Origin: Afipia sp. P52-10
GTDB lineage: Bacteria > Pseudomonadota > Alphaproteobacteria > Rhizobiales > Xanthobacteraceae
Assembly: GCF_000516555.1 (NCBI RefSeq)
Contig: NZ_AZSJ01000003.1
Span: forward strand, 2,530,668 to 2,594,667
DNA length: 64,000 nucleotides
Reading direction: 5' to 3'
Position 1 is the stretch's first letter; each line of letters opens with the position of its first letter. Shown here piece by piece: positions 57,624-64,000 of the stretch. The notes beneath the pieces were generated by a model that was given only the letters and a program-made list of their open reading frames with translations, was not told the DNA's origin and searched no databases. Both the position numbers and the translations under genes were made by a program.

Positions 57624-58169
57624 ATGAATGCCTCCGCGGCAACCGGCCATGTGACACTTGACCTTGCGACCAAGGCCGACCTGCCGCGCTTCCGCAAGGA
57701 TCTTCAGGAAGCGTTTGCGATCGCTGTCGTGCAAACCTTCGGATCGGTCAACGATGGGCCGATCCCGCCCGATGAAGACGTGGCCGCCTCCTTCACGGCC
57801 CCGAATGCCGTTGCTCACCGAATCCTCGAGGACGGCCGATGGGTCGGTGGGGCCGTGGTTTCGATCGATACCGAGACGCAGCGGAACTCACTCGACTTCT
57901 TCTTCGTGCGCGCCGATGAATTGGGCCGTGGCATCGGCCGCAAGGCTTGGGCCGCGATTGAGGCGACATACCCGGACACAACGGTCTGGACGACCCACAC
58001 TCCCTACTTCGAAAAGCGCAACATCCACTTCTACGTCAACGTCTGCGGCTTCCACATCGTGGAATATTACCACGCCGGCCACCCGGATCCGAACCGCCCG
58101 CATGAACCTGATCTGCCGGGCGACGACGGCATGTTTCGCTTTGAGAAGCGTGCGCAAGAAGTCCGGTAG
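57624..58169 (+). CDS. GNAT-family N-acetyltransferase
   Basis: 181 residues. The acetyl-CoA-binding loop is [28 protein letters not shown], with the RGIGRK form of the Q/RxxGxG/A motif. [29 protein letters not shown] is the usual last GNAT strand and helix. GGAG precedes the ATG at 57624; the frame is open upstream without a ribosome site. The substrate is unknown. Independent gene; codon use is less GC3-biased than its neighbours, which could mean a more recent arrival. Confidence 0.82.
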   Translation: MNASAATGHVTLDLATKADLPRFRKDLQEAFAIAVVQTFGSVNDGPIPPDEDVAASFTAPNAVAHRILEDGRWVGGAVVSIDTETQRNSLDFFFVRADELGRGIGRKAWAAIEATYPDTTVWTTHTPYFEKRNIHFYVNVCGFHIVEYYHAGHPDPNRPHEPDLPGDDGMFRFEKRAQEVR

Positions 58170-58327
58170 CTGAGTGGGCCGCGCTTTGCCTGTGGGGCGT
58201 GAGAGCCCGCTCACGCACAAGCTGCGGCGCCGCGGATCGACCGATGTTTGATATTGCGATGCTCCCGTCCGCTCGGGGCCAGGGATCCAAATTGTAGAGT
58301 CGGCGCAGTTGCTTTAGTCTCTCCCGC

Positions 58328-59938
58328 ATGCTCACCGAGACCGACGATTACGACAGGCTCTATCGCGATTTTCGCTGGGACATCCCCGAGCATTTCAACA
58401 TCGGCACCGCTTGCGTCGATGCGCATGCGGACGGCTCCGGCAAGCTGGCGCTGATCGATGTTGCCGCCGACGGCTCGGCACAGCGCTATTCGTTCGACGA
58501 TCTGAAGGCGCTGTCCGGCCGCTTCGCCAACGTGCTGCAGGCGGACGGGCTTGTGCGCGGCGATCGCGTCGGCGTGTTCCTCGCGCAGTCGATGGAGCTG
58601 CCGGTGGTTCATCTCGCCGCGTTCCGCTCCGGCCTCGTGTCGGTGCCGCTGTTCACGCTGTTCGGCGAGGATGCGCTGGAGTTTCGCCTGATCGACAGCG
58701 CGGCGAAGGTGGTCGTCACCGATGCCGAAGGCTTCGAGAAGCTGGCGCGCATCCGCGACCGGCTGCCGGCCTTGACCCGCATCTATGTGACCGGCGCACG
58801 GGTGCCGGACGGCGCGGCCTCGTTCCGCCAGGCGATCGAGAAGGCATCGGCGGCGTTCACGCCGGCGCTGACCCGCGCCGAAGATCCGGCCATCATCGTC
58901 TATACCTCCGGCACTACCGGTAATCCAAAGGGTGCGCTGCATGCGCATCGTCTGCTGCTCGGTCACCTGCCGAGCATCCAGATGTGCCACGACTTCTTTC
59001 CGAAGCCGGATGACCTCTACTGGACGCCGGCGGACTGGGCCTGGCTCGGTGGGCTGTTCGATGCGCTGTTTCCGGCCTGGTATTTCGGCGTGCCGATCGT
59101 CGCCAGCCGCGCGCGCAAGTTCGAGCCGCAGGCGGCGGTCCGGCTGATGGCCGAGCACAAGGTGCGCAACGTGTTCTTCCCGCCGACCGCGCTGAAGCTG
59201 ATGCGGCAGGCGAACGTGACGGCGGAGGGCGTCAAGCTGCGCAGCATCATCTCCGGCGGCGAGTCGCTCGGCGCCGAGCTGGTGGACTGGGTGCGCGCGA
59301 CCTTCGGCATCGATGCCAACGAGATCTACGGCCAGACCGAGTGCAACATCGCGGTCGGCAACTGCCCGCGGCTGTTTCCGATCCGTCCCGGCTCGATGGG
59401 CCGCCCGGTGCCGGGATTCGACGTGCGCATCCTCGACGAGAAGGGCAGGGAAGTCGCTGATGGCGACACCGGCAGCATCGGCATTCATCGCAGCGCGGCG
59501 GCGACGCTGCTCGCCTACTGGAACAATCCGGATGCGACGCGGGCGAAGTTCGTCGGCGATTATCTGATGACCGGCGACCTCGGCCGCCGCGATGCGGACG
59601 GCTACTTCTGGTACGTCAGCCGCGACGACGACATCATCACCTCGGCCGGCTATCGCATCGGCCCCTCGGAGATCGAGAACACGCTGATCAAGCATCCGGC
59701 GGTGGCGATTGCCGCGGTGGTCGGCATCCCCGATCCGATCCGCACCGAGGCGATCAAAGCCTGGATCGTGCTGCGGCCGGGCTTTGCGGCCAGCGACGAT
59801 CTCGCGCGCGAGATCCAGGCGTTCGTCAGGGTGCAGCTCTCGGCGCATGAGTATCCGCGCTACGTTGCCTTCACCGATAGCCTGCCGATGACCGCGACCA
59901 GCAAGGTGATCCGCCGCGCGCTGCGCGCGCGGGGGTGA
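58328..59938 (+). CDS. AMP-dependent acyl-CoA synthetase
   Basis: 536 residues, ANL superfamily. P-loop IIVYTSGTTGNPKGALHAH, A5 region ANEIYGQTECN, motif TGDLGRRDADGYFWYVSRDDDIITSAGYRIGPSEIE, and the C-terminal catalytic Lys in MTATSKVIRR. The sequence style (DWAWLGGLFDALFPAWYFGVPIV) is that of medium-chain acyl or acetate-type synthetases (ACSM-like). It forms an acyl-AMP and then acyl-CoA; the chain length cannot be told. Starts at the ATG at 58328. Monocistronic, followed by a dispersed repeat. Confidence 0.9.
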   Translation: MLTETDDYDRLYRDFRWDIPEHFNIGTACVDAHADGSGKLALIDVAADGSAQRYSFDDLKALSGRFANVLQADGLVRGDRVGVFLAQSMELPVVHLAAFRSGLVSVPLFTLFGEDALEFRLIDSAAKVVVTDAEGFEKLARIRDRLPALTRIYVTGARVPDGAASFRQAIEKASAAFTPALTRAEDPAIIVYTSGTTGNPKGALHAHRLLLGHLPSIQMCHDFFPKPDDLYWTPADWAWLGGLFDALFPAWYFGVPIVASRARKFEPQAAVRLMAEHKVRNVFFPPTALKLMRQANVTAEGVKLRSIISGGESLGAELVDWVRATFGIDANEIYGQTECNIAVGNCPRLFPIRPGSMGRPVPGFDVRILDEKGREVADGDTGSIGIHRSAAATLLAYWNNPDATRAKFVGDYLMTGDLGRRDADGYFWYVSRDDDIITSAGYRIGPSEIENTLIKHPAVAIAAVVGIPDPIRTEAIKAWIVLRPGFAASDDLAREIQAFVRVQLSAHEYPRYVAFTDSLPMTATSKVIRRALRARG

Positions 59939-59968
59939 GTGTTGCGAAGTGGTTCGACAAGTGTTGCT

Positions 59969-60111
59969 GTCATTCCGGGGCGCGTCGAAGACGCGAGCCC
60001 GGAATCCATACGCCCGGTGCTAGTTGCCGTTTCTAGGAATATCTCCCGCCGACCAACAGAAACAGGGGATATGGATTCGGGGCTCGATGCTGCGCATCGC
60101 CCCGGAATGAC
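59969..60111. repeat. 143-bp dispersed inverted-repeat element
   Basis: Ends are perfect 14-bp inverted repeats, GTCATTCCGGGGCG (59969-59982) and CGCCCCGGAATGAC (60098-60111). Each half can also fold by itself (CGCGTCGAAGACGCG left; GATGCTGCGCATC right). The type CATTCCGGGGC...GCCCCGGAATGAC is familiar from intergenic regions of Bradyrhizobiaceae. It lies between two converging genes. Confidence 0.75.
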
Positions 60112-60140
60112 GATTCTCGAATCGTTGGCCTTAAAGCGGC

Positions 60141-60662
60141 TTATGCCTCTCCCGGAATCGTGATCCCCAGCGCCTTCAGCGCATCCAGCATGCGTTGCGG
60201 CGGCGCCATCGGGATCGTCAGCGCCTTGCCGGTCTCCAACAGGCTCTTCAGGCTCGACAGGATCGCCGGCCAGCCCTCGCGGCCGCCCGACAGGATGTCA
60301 TCGCTGATCGGCTGCGCGTGCAGTTGCGACATGGTGAGCTTCACGGTGTCGCCCGCCGGCGCGATCTCGTAGCGCACCAGTTCGACGCCGAGCGCTTCGA
60401 CGAGGCCCGGCCAGTTGACGTTGAAGGTCACCGTCAGCTTGTTCGGCCGCTCGCACTCGATCACTTCGCCGCTGATGTGGACCGAGCCGTCGGGCGCGCG
60501 CAGCACGAACGCGCCGCCGATCCTCTCCTCGACCTCGACGGCGAGGCCGGAGAAGTATTGCCGGCTGAATTCCGCCGACACCAGCGCCTGCCACACCTGG
60601 TCAGGTGTCGCGGCGATATAGATCGAATAGACGATGCCGGGTTTGTACTGGCTGATATCCAT
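60141..60662 (-). CDS. SRPBCC/AHSA1-domain protein (third of operon)
   Basis: 173 residues. GIVYSIYIAATPDQVWQALVSAEFSRQYFSGLAVEVEERIGGAFVLRAPDGSVHISGEVIECERPNKLTVTFN is the Bet v1-like AHSA1 start. GGREGWPAILSSLKSLLETGKAL is the C-terminal helix shared by all three paralogues here. It has about 20 extra residues at the end (PPQRMLDALKALGITIPGEA). The fold has a hydrophobic cavity; the ligand is unknown. 20 bases downstream of the second paralogue. Confidence 0.85.
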   Translation of the reverse strand: MDISQYKPGIVYSIYIAATPDQVWQALVSAEFSRQYFSGLAVEVEERIGGAFVLRAPDGSVHISGEVIECERPNKLTVTFNVNWPGLVEALGVELVRYEIAPAGDTVKLTMSQLHAQPISDDILSGGREGWPAILSSLKSLLETGKALTIPMAPPQRMLDALKALGITIPGEA

Positions 60663-60682
60663 CGGCTCACGCTCCAGCGTTG

Positions 60683-61132
60683 TCAGGACTGCATCACGGA
60701 CAGCGGCAGCGGCCGGCCGCTTTCCAGGAAGCTCTTCAGGCTCGACAGCACCAGCGGCCAGCCGGTCGCGATGCTCGGCAGCACCTTGCTGGCCTCGGGG
60801 AAGCCTGCATGGGTGACGGTGAGCTTCACATGGTCGCCGTGCTGCACGAGGTCATAGCTGACCCGCGACGGCGTCTCCTTCGCCAGCTCCGGGTCGTAGA
60901 GCGGGTGCCAGGTGTAGACGAGGCGCTTCGGCGGATCGCATTCGATCACCACGCCCTCGTCGGTGACCTTGCCGTCCTTGCCGAGGGCGGTCGGCGCGCC
61001 GATCTTGAGGCTCGAGTCGAAGCGGTAGCCGAACCAGTAGTGTTCGGTGAAGTGGCCGTCGGTCAACGCCTGCCACAGCTTTTCAGGCGTGGTTTCGATG
61101 TAGGTGACGTAGACGAATTCGGGCTTGTGCAT
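60683..61132 (-). CDS. SRPBCC/AHSA1-domain protein (second of operon)
   Basis: 149 residues. FVYVTYIETTPEKLWQALTDGHFTEHYWFGYRFDSSLKIGAPTALGKDGKVTDEGVVIECDPPKRLVYTWHPL, then GWPLVLSSLKSFLESGRPL. It has the same fold and C-terminal helix as its two neighbours, but the middle differs in charge, so the paralogues probably bind different ligands. Located 45 bases after the first paralogue on the same strand. Confidence 0.86.
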   Translation of the reverse strand: MHKPEFVYVTYIETTPEKLWQALTDGHFTEHYWFGYRFDSSLKIGAPTALGKDGKVTDEGVVIECDPPKRLVYTWHPLYDPELAKETPSRVSYDLVQHGDHVKLTVTHAGFPEASKVLPSIATGWPLVLSSLKSFLESGRPLPLSVMQS

Positions 61133-61177
61133 GGCGTATCTCCGGAAAACGTTCTGACGAGGCCGTCGGCCGGTCTG

Positions 61178-61633
61178 TCAGCCTTTCCACGACCGCTGCG
61201 TCATCGGCATCGCCGCGCCGGTTTCCAGCATCGTCTTCAGGCTGGAGAGAATGGCCGGCCAGCCGCCGCTGATGGCGCGCAGCATCTCCGCATCCAATTC
61301 GCTGTGGGTGACGGTCAGCTTCACCGCGCCGAACGCGTCCTCGATGTCGAAGGCGACGCGGGAGGTTTTCTCCGGCTTCGATACGTCGTCGGGACGCGCC
61401 CAGGTGATGACGAGACGGTGCGGCGGCTTGCTCTCGACCACGGTGCCGGCGACCGCGACGTCGCTGCTGTCATCATAGCTTTCGTGTCGCCACGGCGAGC
61501 CTTGCTGCCAGTCCGAGCGGTTGGTGCGGCGGCCCCAGTAGTCCTTGGTCATCTCGGGGTCCTGCAGGGCACGCCAGACCTTCTCAGGCGTGGTCTGGAT
61601 GTAGATGACGTAGACGTATTCAGGCTTACTCAT
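61178..61633 (-). CDS. SRPBCC/AHSA1-domain protein (first of operon)
   Basis: 151 residues: YVYVIYIQTTPEKVWRALQDPEMTKDYWGRRTNRSDWQQGSPWRHESYDDSSDVAVAGTVVESKPPHRLVITW and GWPAILSSLKTMLETGAAM. The ATG at 61633 overlaps the ArsR gene end by 8 bases (ATGAGTAA), so translation is coupled. ArsR-SRPBCC pairs are common in bacteria. The ArsR protein likely senses the same compound that the SRPBCC proteins bind or transform, but no substrate is known. Confidence 0.87.
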   Translation of the reverse strand: MSKPEYVYVIYIQTTPEKVWRALQDPEMTKDYWGRRTNRSDWQQGSPWRHESYDDSSDVAVAGTVVESKPPHRLVITWARPDDVSKPEKTSRVAFDIEDAFGAVKLTVTHSELDAEMLRAISGGWPAILSSLKTMLETGAAMPMTQRSWKG

Positions 61634-61940
61634 CACGCGTCTCCAACTGACGTTTCAGCTCGCTGAGCGCATCCAGCTTCGACCGCTCGAACTTCTTGAT
61701 CCAGCGTTCGCCGATCTGATGGATCGGCACCGGATTGAGGTAGTGCAGCTTCTCGCGGCCGTGCTTGATCGTGGCCACGAGATTGGCGTCTTCCAGAATT
61801 CCCAGGTGCTTCGTCACCGCCTGCCGGGTCATCGCCAGCCCATCGCACAGCTCGTTCAGCGTCTGCCCGTTGCGTGCGTGCAGCCGGTCGAGCAGTTGCC
61901 TTCTGGATGCATCGGCCAGCGCCCTGAAGACCTCGTCCAT
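61626..61940 (-). CDS. ArsR-family repressor
   Basis: 104 residues. Winged helix: MDEVFRALADASRRQLLDRLHARNGQTLNELCDGLAMTRQAVTKHLGILEDANLVATIKHGREKLHYLNPVPIHQI. No metal-binding Cys pair of the ArsR/SmtB type (ELCVCDL) is seen, so an organic ligand or non-metal signal is more likely. The ATG at 61940 is chosen since an in-frame ATG at 61958 lies upstream of the -10 box. The transcript probably begins at the ATG itself. First gene of a four-gene operon. Confidence 0.92.
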   Translation of the reverse strand: MDEVFRALADASRRQLLDRLHARNGQTLNELCDGLAMTRQAVTKHLGILEDANLVATIKHGREKLHYLNPVPIHQIGERWIKKFERSKLDALSELKRQLETRDE

Positions 61941-61947
61941 GGGTTGG

Positions 61948-61977
61948 ATAATATGCAACCATTTGGTTGCATGTCAA
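61948..61977 (-). promoter_or_regulatory. arsR promoter with operator in the spacer
   Basis: Minus strand TTGACA (61977-61972), 18-base spacer, TATTAT (61953-61948). The spacer is almost entirely the palindrome ATGCAACC-N4-GGTTGCAT (61953-61972). Bound ArsR would block both boxes. Only 7 bases separate the -10 from the ATG. Confidence 0.78.
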
Positions 61978-62091
61978 GCGGCTTTCGACGACAGCGTCAA
62001 GGGCGGGCCCTGGGAAACCAGCGTTGCGTGGCGGTGGCTGTCGCGTGCTTCGGCCGCGCCGTATAACCGCGTGCGATCCTGGAGCGCGCCA

Positions 62092-62706
62092 ATGTCCCTT
62101 GAGCTTTATCTCGCCTATGTCGTGGCCTGCATCGCGCTGGCGATCGTGCCGGGGCCGAACGTGACGCTGCTGATCGCCAACGGCCTGCGGCATGGCACCC
62201 GCGCGGCGATGCTCTGCCTCGCCGGCACGCAGCTTGGACTCGCGATCGTCATCGCCATCGTCGGCGCAGGGCTGACGACGCTGATGGCGACCATGGGCTA
62301 CTGGTTCGACTGGCTGCGGCTTGCGGGCGCGGCCTACCTGATCTGGCTCGGTATCGGCATGCTCCGGGCGAAGGCGACGTTCACCGCGGACGACAACGCC
62401 GCGCCGCCACGCGGCGGCTTCTTCCTGCAGGGGCTGCTGGTGCTGCTCTCCAATCCGAAGGTGCTGGTGTTCTTCGGCGCCTTCATCCCGCAATTCGTCG
62501 ACATGAAGGGCGATCACTTCAGCCAGGTCGCGCTGCTCGGCGTCACCTTCATGGTCGCGGCCGGCGTCACCGATGCGATCTACGCGCTGCTCGCGGGCCG
62601 CGCCCGCGCGTTCCTGTCGGCGCGGCGGGCACAGCTGCTGTCGCGGATGTCGGGCCTGTTCATGATCGGCGGCGGCGTCTGGCTGGCGCTGACGCGGGCG
62701 CGCTAG
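62092..62706 (+). CDS. LysE/RhtB-family exporter
   Basis: 204-residue membrane protein with about six helices. The LysE signature is AYVVACIALAIVPGPNVTLLIANGLRHGTRAAMLCLAGTQLGL, then AAYLIWLGIGMLRAKATF and LLVLLSNPKVLVFFGAFIPQF. The family exports amino acids or homoserine lactones; the substrate here is unknown. GGAG precedes the ATG at 62092. Divergent from the ArsR-SRPBCC operon; control by ArsR is possible but the palindrome is closer to arsR. Its stop is one base away from the converging next gene. Confidence 0.9.
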   Translation: MSLELYLAYVVACIALAIVPGPNVTLLIANGLRHGTRAAMLCLAGTQLGLAIVIAIVGAGLTTLMATMGYWFDWLRLAGAAYLIWLGIGMLRAKATFTADDNAAPPRGGFFLQGLLVLLSNPKVLVFFGAFIPQFVDMKGDHFSQVALLGVTFMVAAGVTDAIYALLAGRARAFLSARRAQLLSRMSGLFMIGGGVWLALTRAR

Positions 62707-62707
62707 C

Positions 62708-63541
62708 TCACAGTGCGGGATCGGCCGGATCGCCGACGATCAGGCCGAGTTCGCCGCTCTCCTCCAGCACCTGTTTGAAGATGCGCGTCAGCCGTTCGGC
62801 CCAGGCGTGCTGCCCGGCCGCGTCGGCGATCAGATCCTGGCGGATCTCGATGCCGGTGTGGATCAGGCCGCGTCGCTCGGCATGCACCGGGATCGCGTAG
62901 TCGGTCGCGTCGCTCGCCGCATAGGGCTGGTTGTCGCCGACCACGAGATCGCCTTCCGCATGCAGCAGCCGCAGCAGCATCGTCGCGAGACGCTTGTCGC
63001 GGTTGTACAGCGTGCCGATGTGCCAGGGCCGCGCCACACCGGCATAGACCGGCGTGAACGAGTGCATCGCCAGCAGGATCGTCGGCTGCCGTTCGCGGGC
63101 GCGCTGGTCGAGAACCTGCGCGATGCGGTCGTGATAAGGCTGGAAGATCGCGATGCGGCGCGCCTCGGCTGCCGCCGGCGCGAGGTTTTCGTTGCCGGGG
63201 ATCGGCGTCGCTTCACTGAGGACCGGGATCGACGACGGCACGCCGGGCGGGCGGTTGCAGTCGATGACGAGGCGCGAGTAGCGCTGCGCGATCAGGTGCG
63301 CATCGAGGCTCTTCGCCAGCCGCTGCACGACGCCGGCGATGCCGATGTCCCAGGCGATGTGCCGCTGCCGTTCGCTCTCCGACACGCCGAGGTCGCCGAG
63401 CGCGCGCGGAAACAGCCGCCCGTAATGATCGCAGGTGAGCAGCAGCGGCGAAGCGCCGCGCACGTTTTCCTCAAGCACTGGAGGAACTTCGTCGGCGCTC
63501 AGGAGTCTTGAAACATCATCAGCCTTCATCGGGTGGCTCAT
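62708..63541 (-). CDS. N-formylglutamate amidohydrolase family protein
   Basis: 277 residues. FGase pattern: LLLTCDHYGRLFPRALGDLGVSESERQRHIAWDIGIAGVVQRLAKSLDAHLIAQRYSRLVIDCNRPPGVPSSIPVLSE, PTILLAMHSFTPVYAGVARPWHIGTLYNRD, and Asn/His metal ligands in LRLLHAEGDLVVGDNQPY. In the histidine pathway it hydrolyses N-formylglutamate, but no hut genes are nearby. Members without hut context may act on other formylated or acylated amino acids. Its start region carries short direct repeats. Confidence 0.85.
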   Translation of the reverse strand: MSHPMKADDVSRLLSADEVPPVLEENVRGASPLLLTCDHYGRLFPRALGDLGVSESERQRHIAWDIGIAGVVQRLAKSLDAHLIAQRYSRLVIDCNRPPGVPSSIPVLSEATPIPGNENLAPAAAEARRIAIFQPYHDRIAQVLDQRARERQPTILLAMHSFTPVYAGVARPWHIGTLYNRDKRLATMLLRLLHAEGDLVVGDNQPYAASDATDYAIPVHAERRGLIHTGIEIRQDLIADAAGQHAWAERLTRIFKQVLEESGELGLIVGDPADPAL

Positions 63542-63543
63542 CG

Positions 63544-63618
63544 ATCATTCGCCTCAATCATTCGCCTCGGCGTGGTGAGTCTTGGTGTCGTGGTGAGTCT
63601 TGGCGTGGTGAGTCTTGC
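63544..63618. repeat. Short direct repeats upstream of the amidohydrolase
   Basis: ATCATTCGCCTC at 63544-63555 and 63557-63568, then CGTGGTGAGTCTTGG at 63571-63585 and 63589-63603, with a third copy ending in C at 63604-63618. They fill the region between the amidohydrolase start and the divergent transglutaminase. Confidence 0.85.
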
Positions 63619-63693
63619 AGCAACCTGCCGATCGTCCAGCGGCGGAACGGTCCACCATTGAACTGCGCTGATGGAAAAGGAAAGTGCGGTGTT

Positions 63694-64000
63694 ATGATGA
63701 ATGCTCTTGTGCAGCCCAGGCAGGATTTCGCGGCCGAGCATGCGGCCGTCGCCGTTGCAATGCCGCGCGATGCCTTGCCGATGCGGATCGAGGTGGGCTT
63801 CGACATCGCCTACGAGACGACGGCGCCGACGCCGTTGGTGACCCTGCTCAACATTCATCCCTCGCGCCGGGGTGACATCATCGGCCGCGAAGTGGTCGTC
63901 ACCGATCCACCGGTGCCGATCCGCTGCTATCTCGACAGCTTCGGCAACGTCTGCGGCCGGCTGACGGCGCCCGCCGGCGGCATTCGCCTGCGCGGCCATG
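63694..64000 (+). CDS. Transglutaminase-like protein, 5' part only
   Basis: Cut by the window end after about 102 codons. The visible part (MRIEVGFDIAYETTAPTPLVTLLNIHPSRRGDIIG, VTDPPVPIRCYLDSFGNVCGRLTAPAG) is the N-terminal beta domain of the bacterial transglutaminase-like family, which precedes a papain-like Cys-His-Asp core not present here. The start at 63694 follows AAGGAAAG; in-frame ATGs at 63697, 63760 and 63781 are alternatives, and homologues often begin near the last one. Divergent from the amidohydrolase gene. Confidence 0.75.
   Translation, partial: MMNALVQPRQDFAAEHAAVAVAMPRDALPMRIEVGFDIAYETTAPTPLVTLLNIHPSRRGDIIGREVVVTDPPVPIRCYLDSFGNVCGRLTAPAGGIRLRGH

Noticed and set aside
58211..59848. 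545-codon minus-strand frame over the acyl-CoA synthetase
   Set aside because: Antisense shadow; the plus strand has all ANL motifs.

Overview
The window is high-GC DNA with strongly G/C-biased third codon positions. Its gene content is typical of an alphaproteobacterium of the order Hyphomicrobiales, most likely the Bradyrhizobium / Rhodopseudomonas / Nitrobacter / Afipia group. Pointers are an MbfA-type iron exporter under an Irr-like ICE palindrome, two phasins with a PhaR-like site, an aa3 oxidase subunit IV microprotein, a split pntAA/pntAB/pntB transhydrogenase, a tRNA-His without an encoded G-1 and with A73, and two dispersed palindromic repeats of the kind I associate with this family. 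It reads as chromosomal core with small accessory modules. I see no prophage, insertion sequence, rRNA or CRISPR array.

Layout. 0-4.1 kb: an L,D-transpeptidase cut by the window edge, an NtrC-type sigma-54 response regulator and nikR. 4.2-8.6 kb: a TonB-dependent receptor behind a NikR operator, and an M3 oligoendopeptidase. 8.6-9.4 kb: an AbrB-fold antitoxin and Doc toxin pair behind twin operators; the toxin lacks the catalytic His. 9.5-12.8 kb: CoxIV microprotein and pntAA-pntAB-pntB. 12.8-21.2 kb: GNAT protein, membrane-anchored Pro/Ala-rich protein, rpsU, purE-purK, a diguanylate cyclase, two DUF465 proteins, mbfA and an FAD oxidoreductase. 21.5-27.2 kb: a PAS-GGDEF-EAL gene with an apparent frameshift, then a polyamine-type ABC operon. 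27.2-34.1 kb: AsmA, the scoAB CoA-transferase and a ferric-iron ABC permease/binding-protein pair. 34.1-39.3 kb: a very large PAS histidine kinase with a degenerate ATP-binding domain, two phasins and tRNA-His. 39.5-45.8 kb: DUF3551 protein, divergent csoR/copA, LysR, trxB and an Lrp regulator. 45.9-56.1 kb: TauE, DoxX, greA, carB, methyltransferase, dps, PaaI thioesterase with a divergent TetR, and carA. 56.2-64 kb: hydrolase, YqeY, GNAT, acyl-CoA synthetase, an ArsR-SRPBCC(x3) operon, LysE, an N-formylglutamate amidohydrolase and the start of a transglutaminase.

Functionally, metal homeostasis stands out: nickel (nikR plus receptor), iron (mbfA, ferric ABC genes, dps) and copper (csoR/copA). 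Each of these three has a recognisable operator. Several regulators have very compact autoregulatory promoters. csoR and arsR are predicted to be transcribed as leaderless mRNAs, and csoR and copA appear to share one symmetric -10 hexamer.

I found no large undescribed multi-gene system. The best leads are the His-less Doc toxin, the kinase with a broken N-box and G2 box, the shared -10 csoR/copA promoter, and the NikR-controlled outer-membrane receptor. All functional calls rest on reading motifs; no database search was run.
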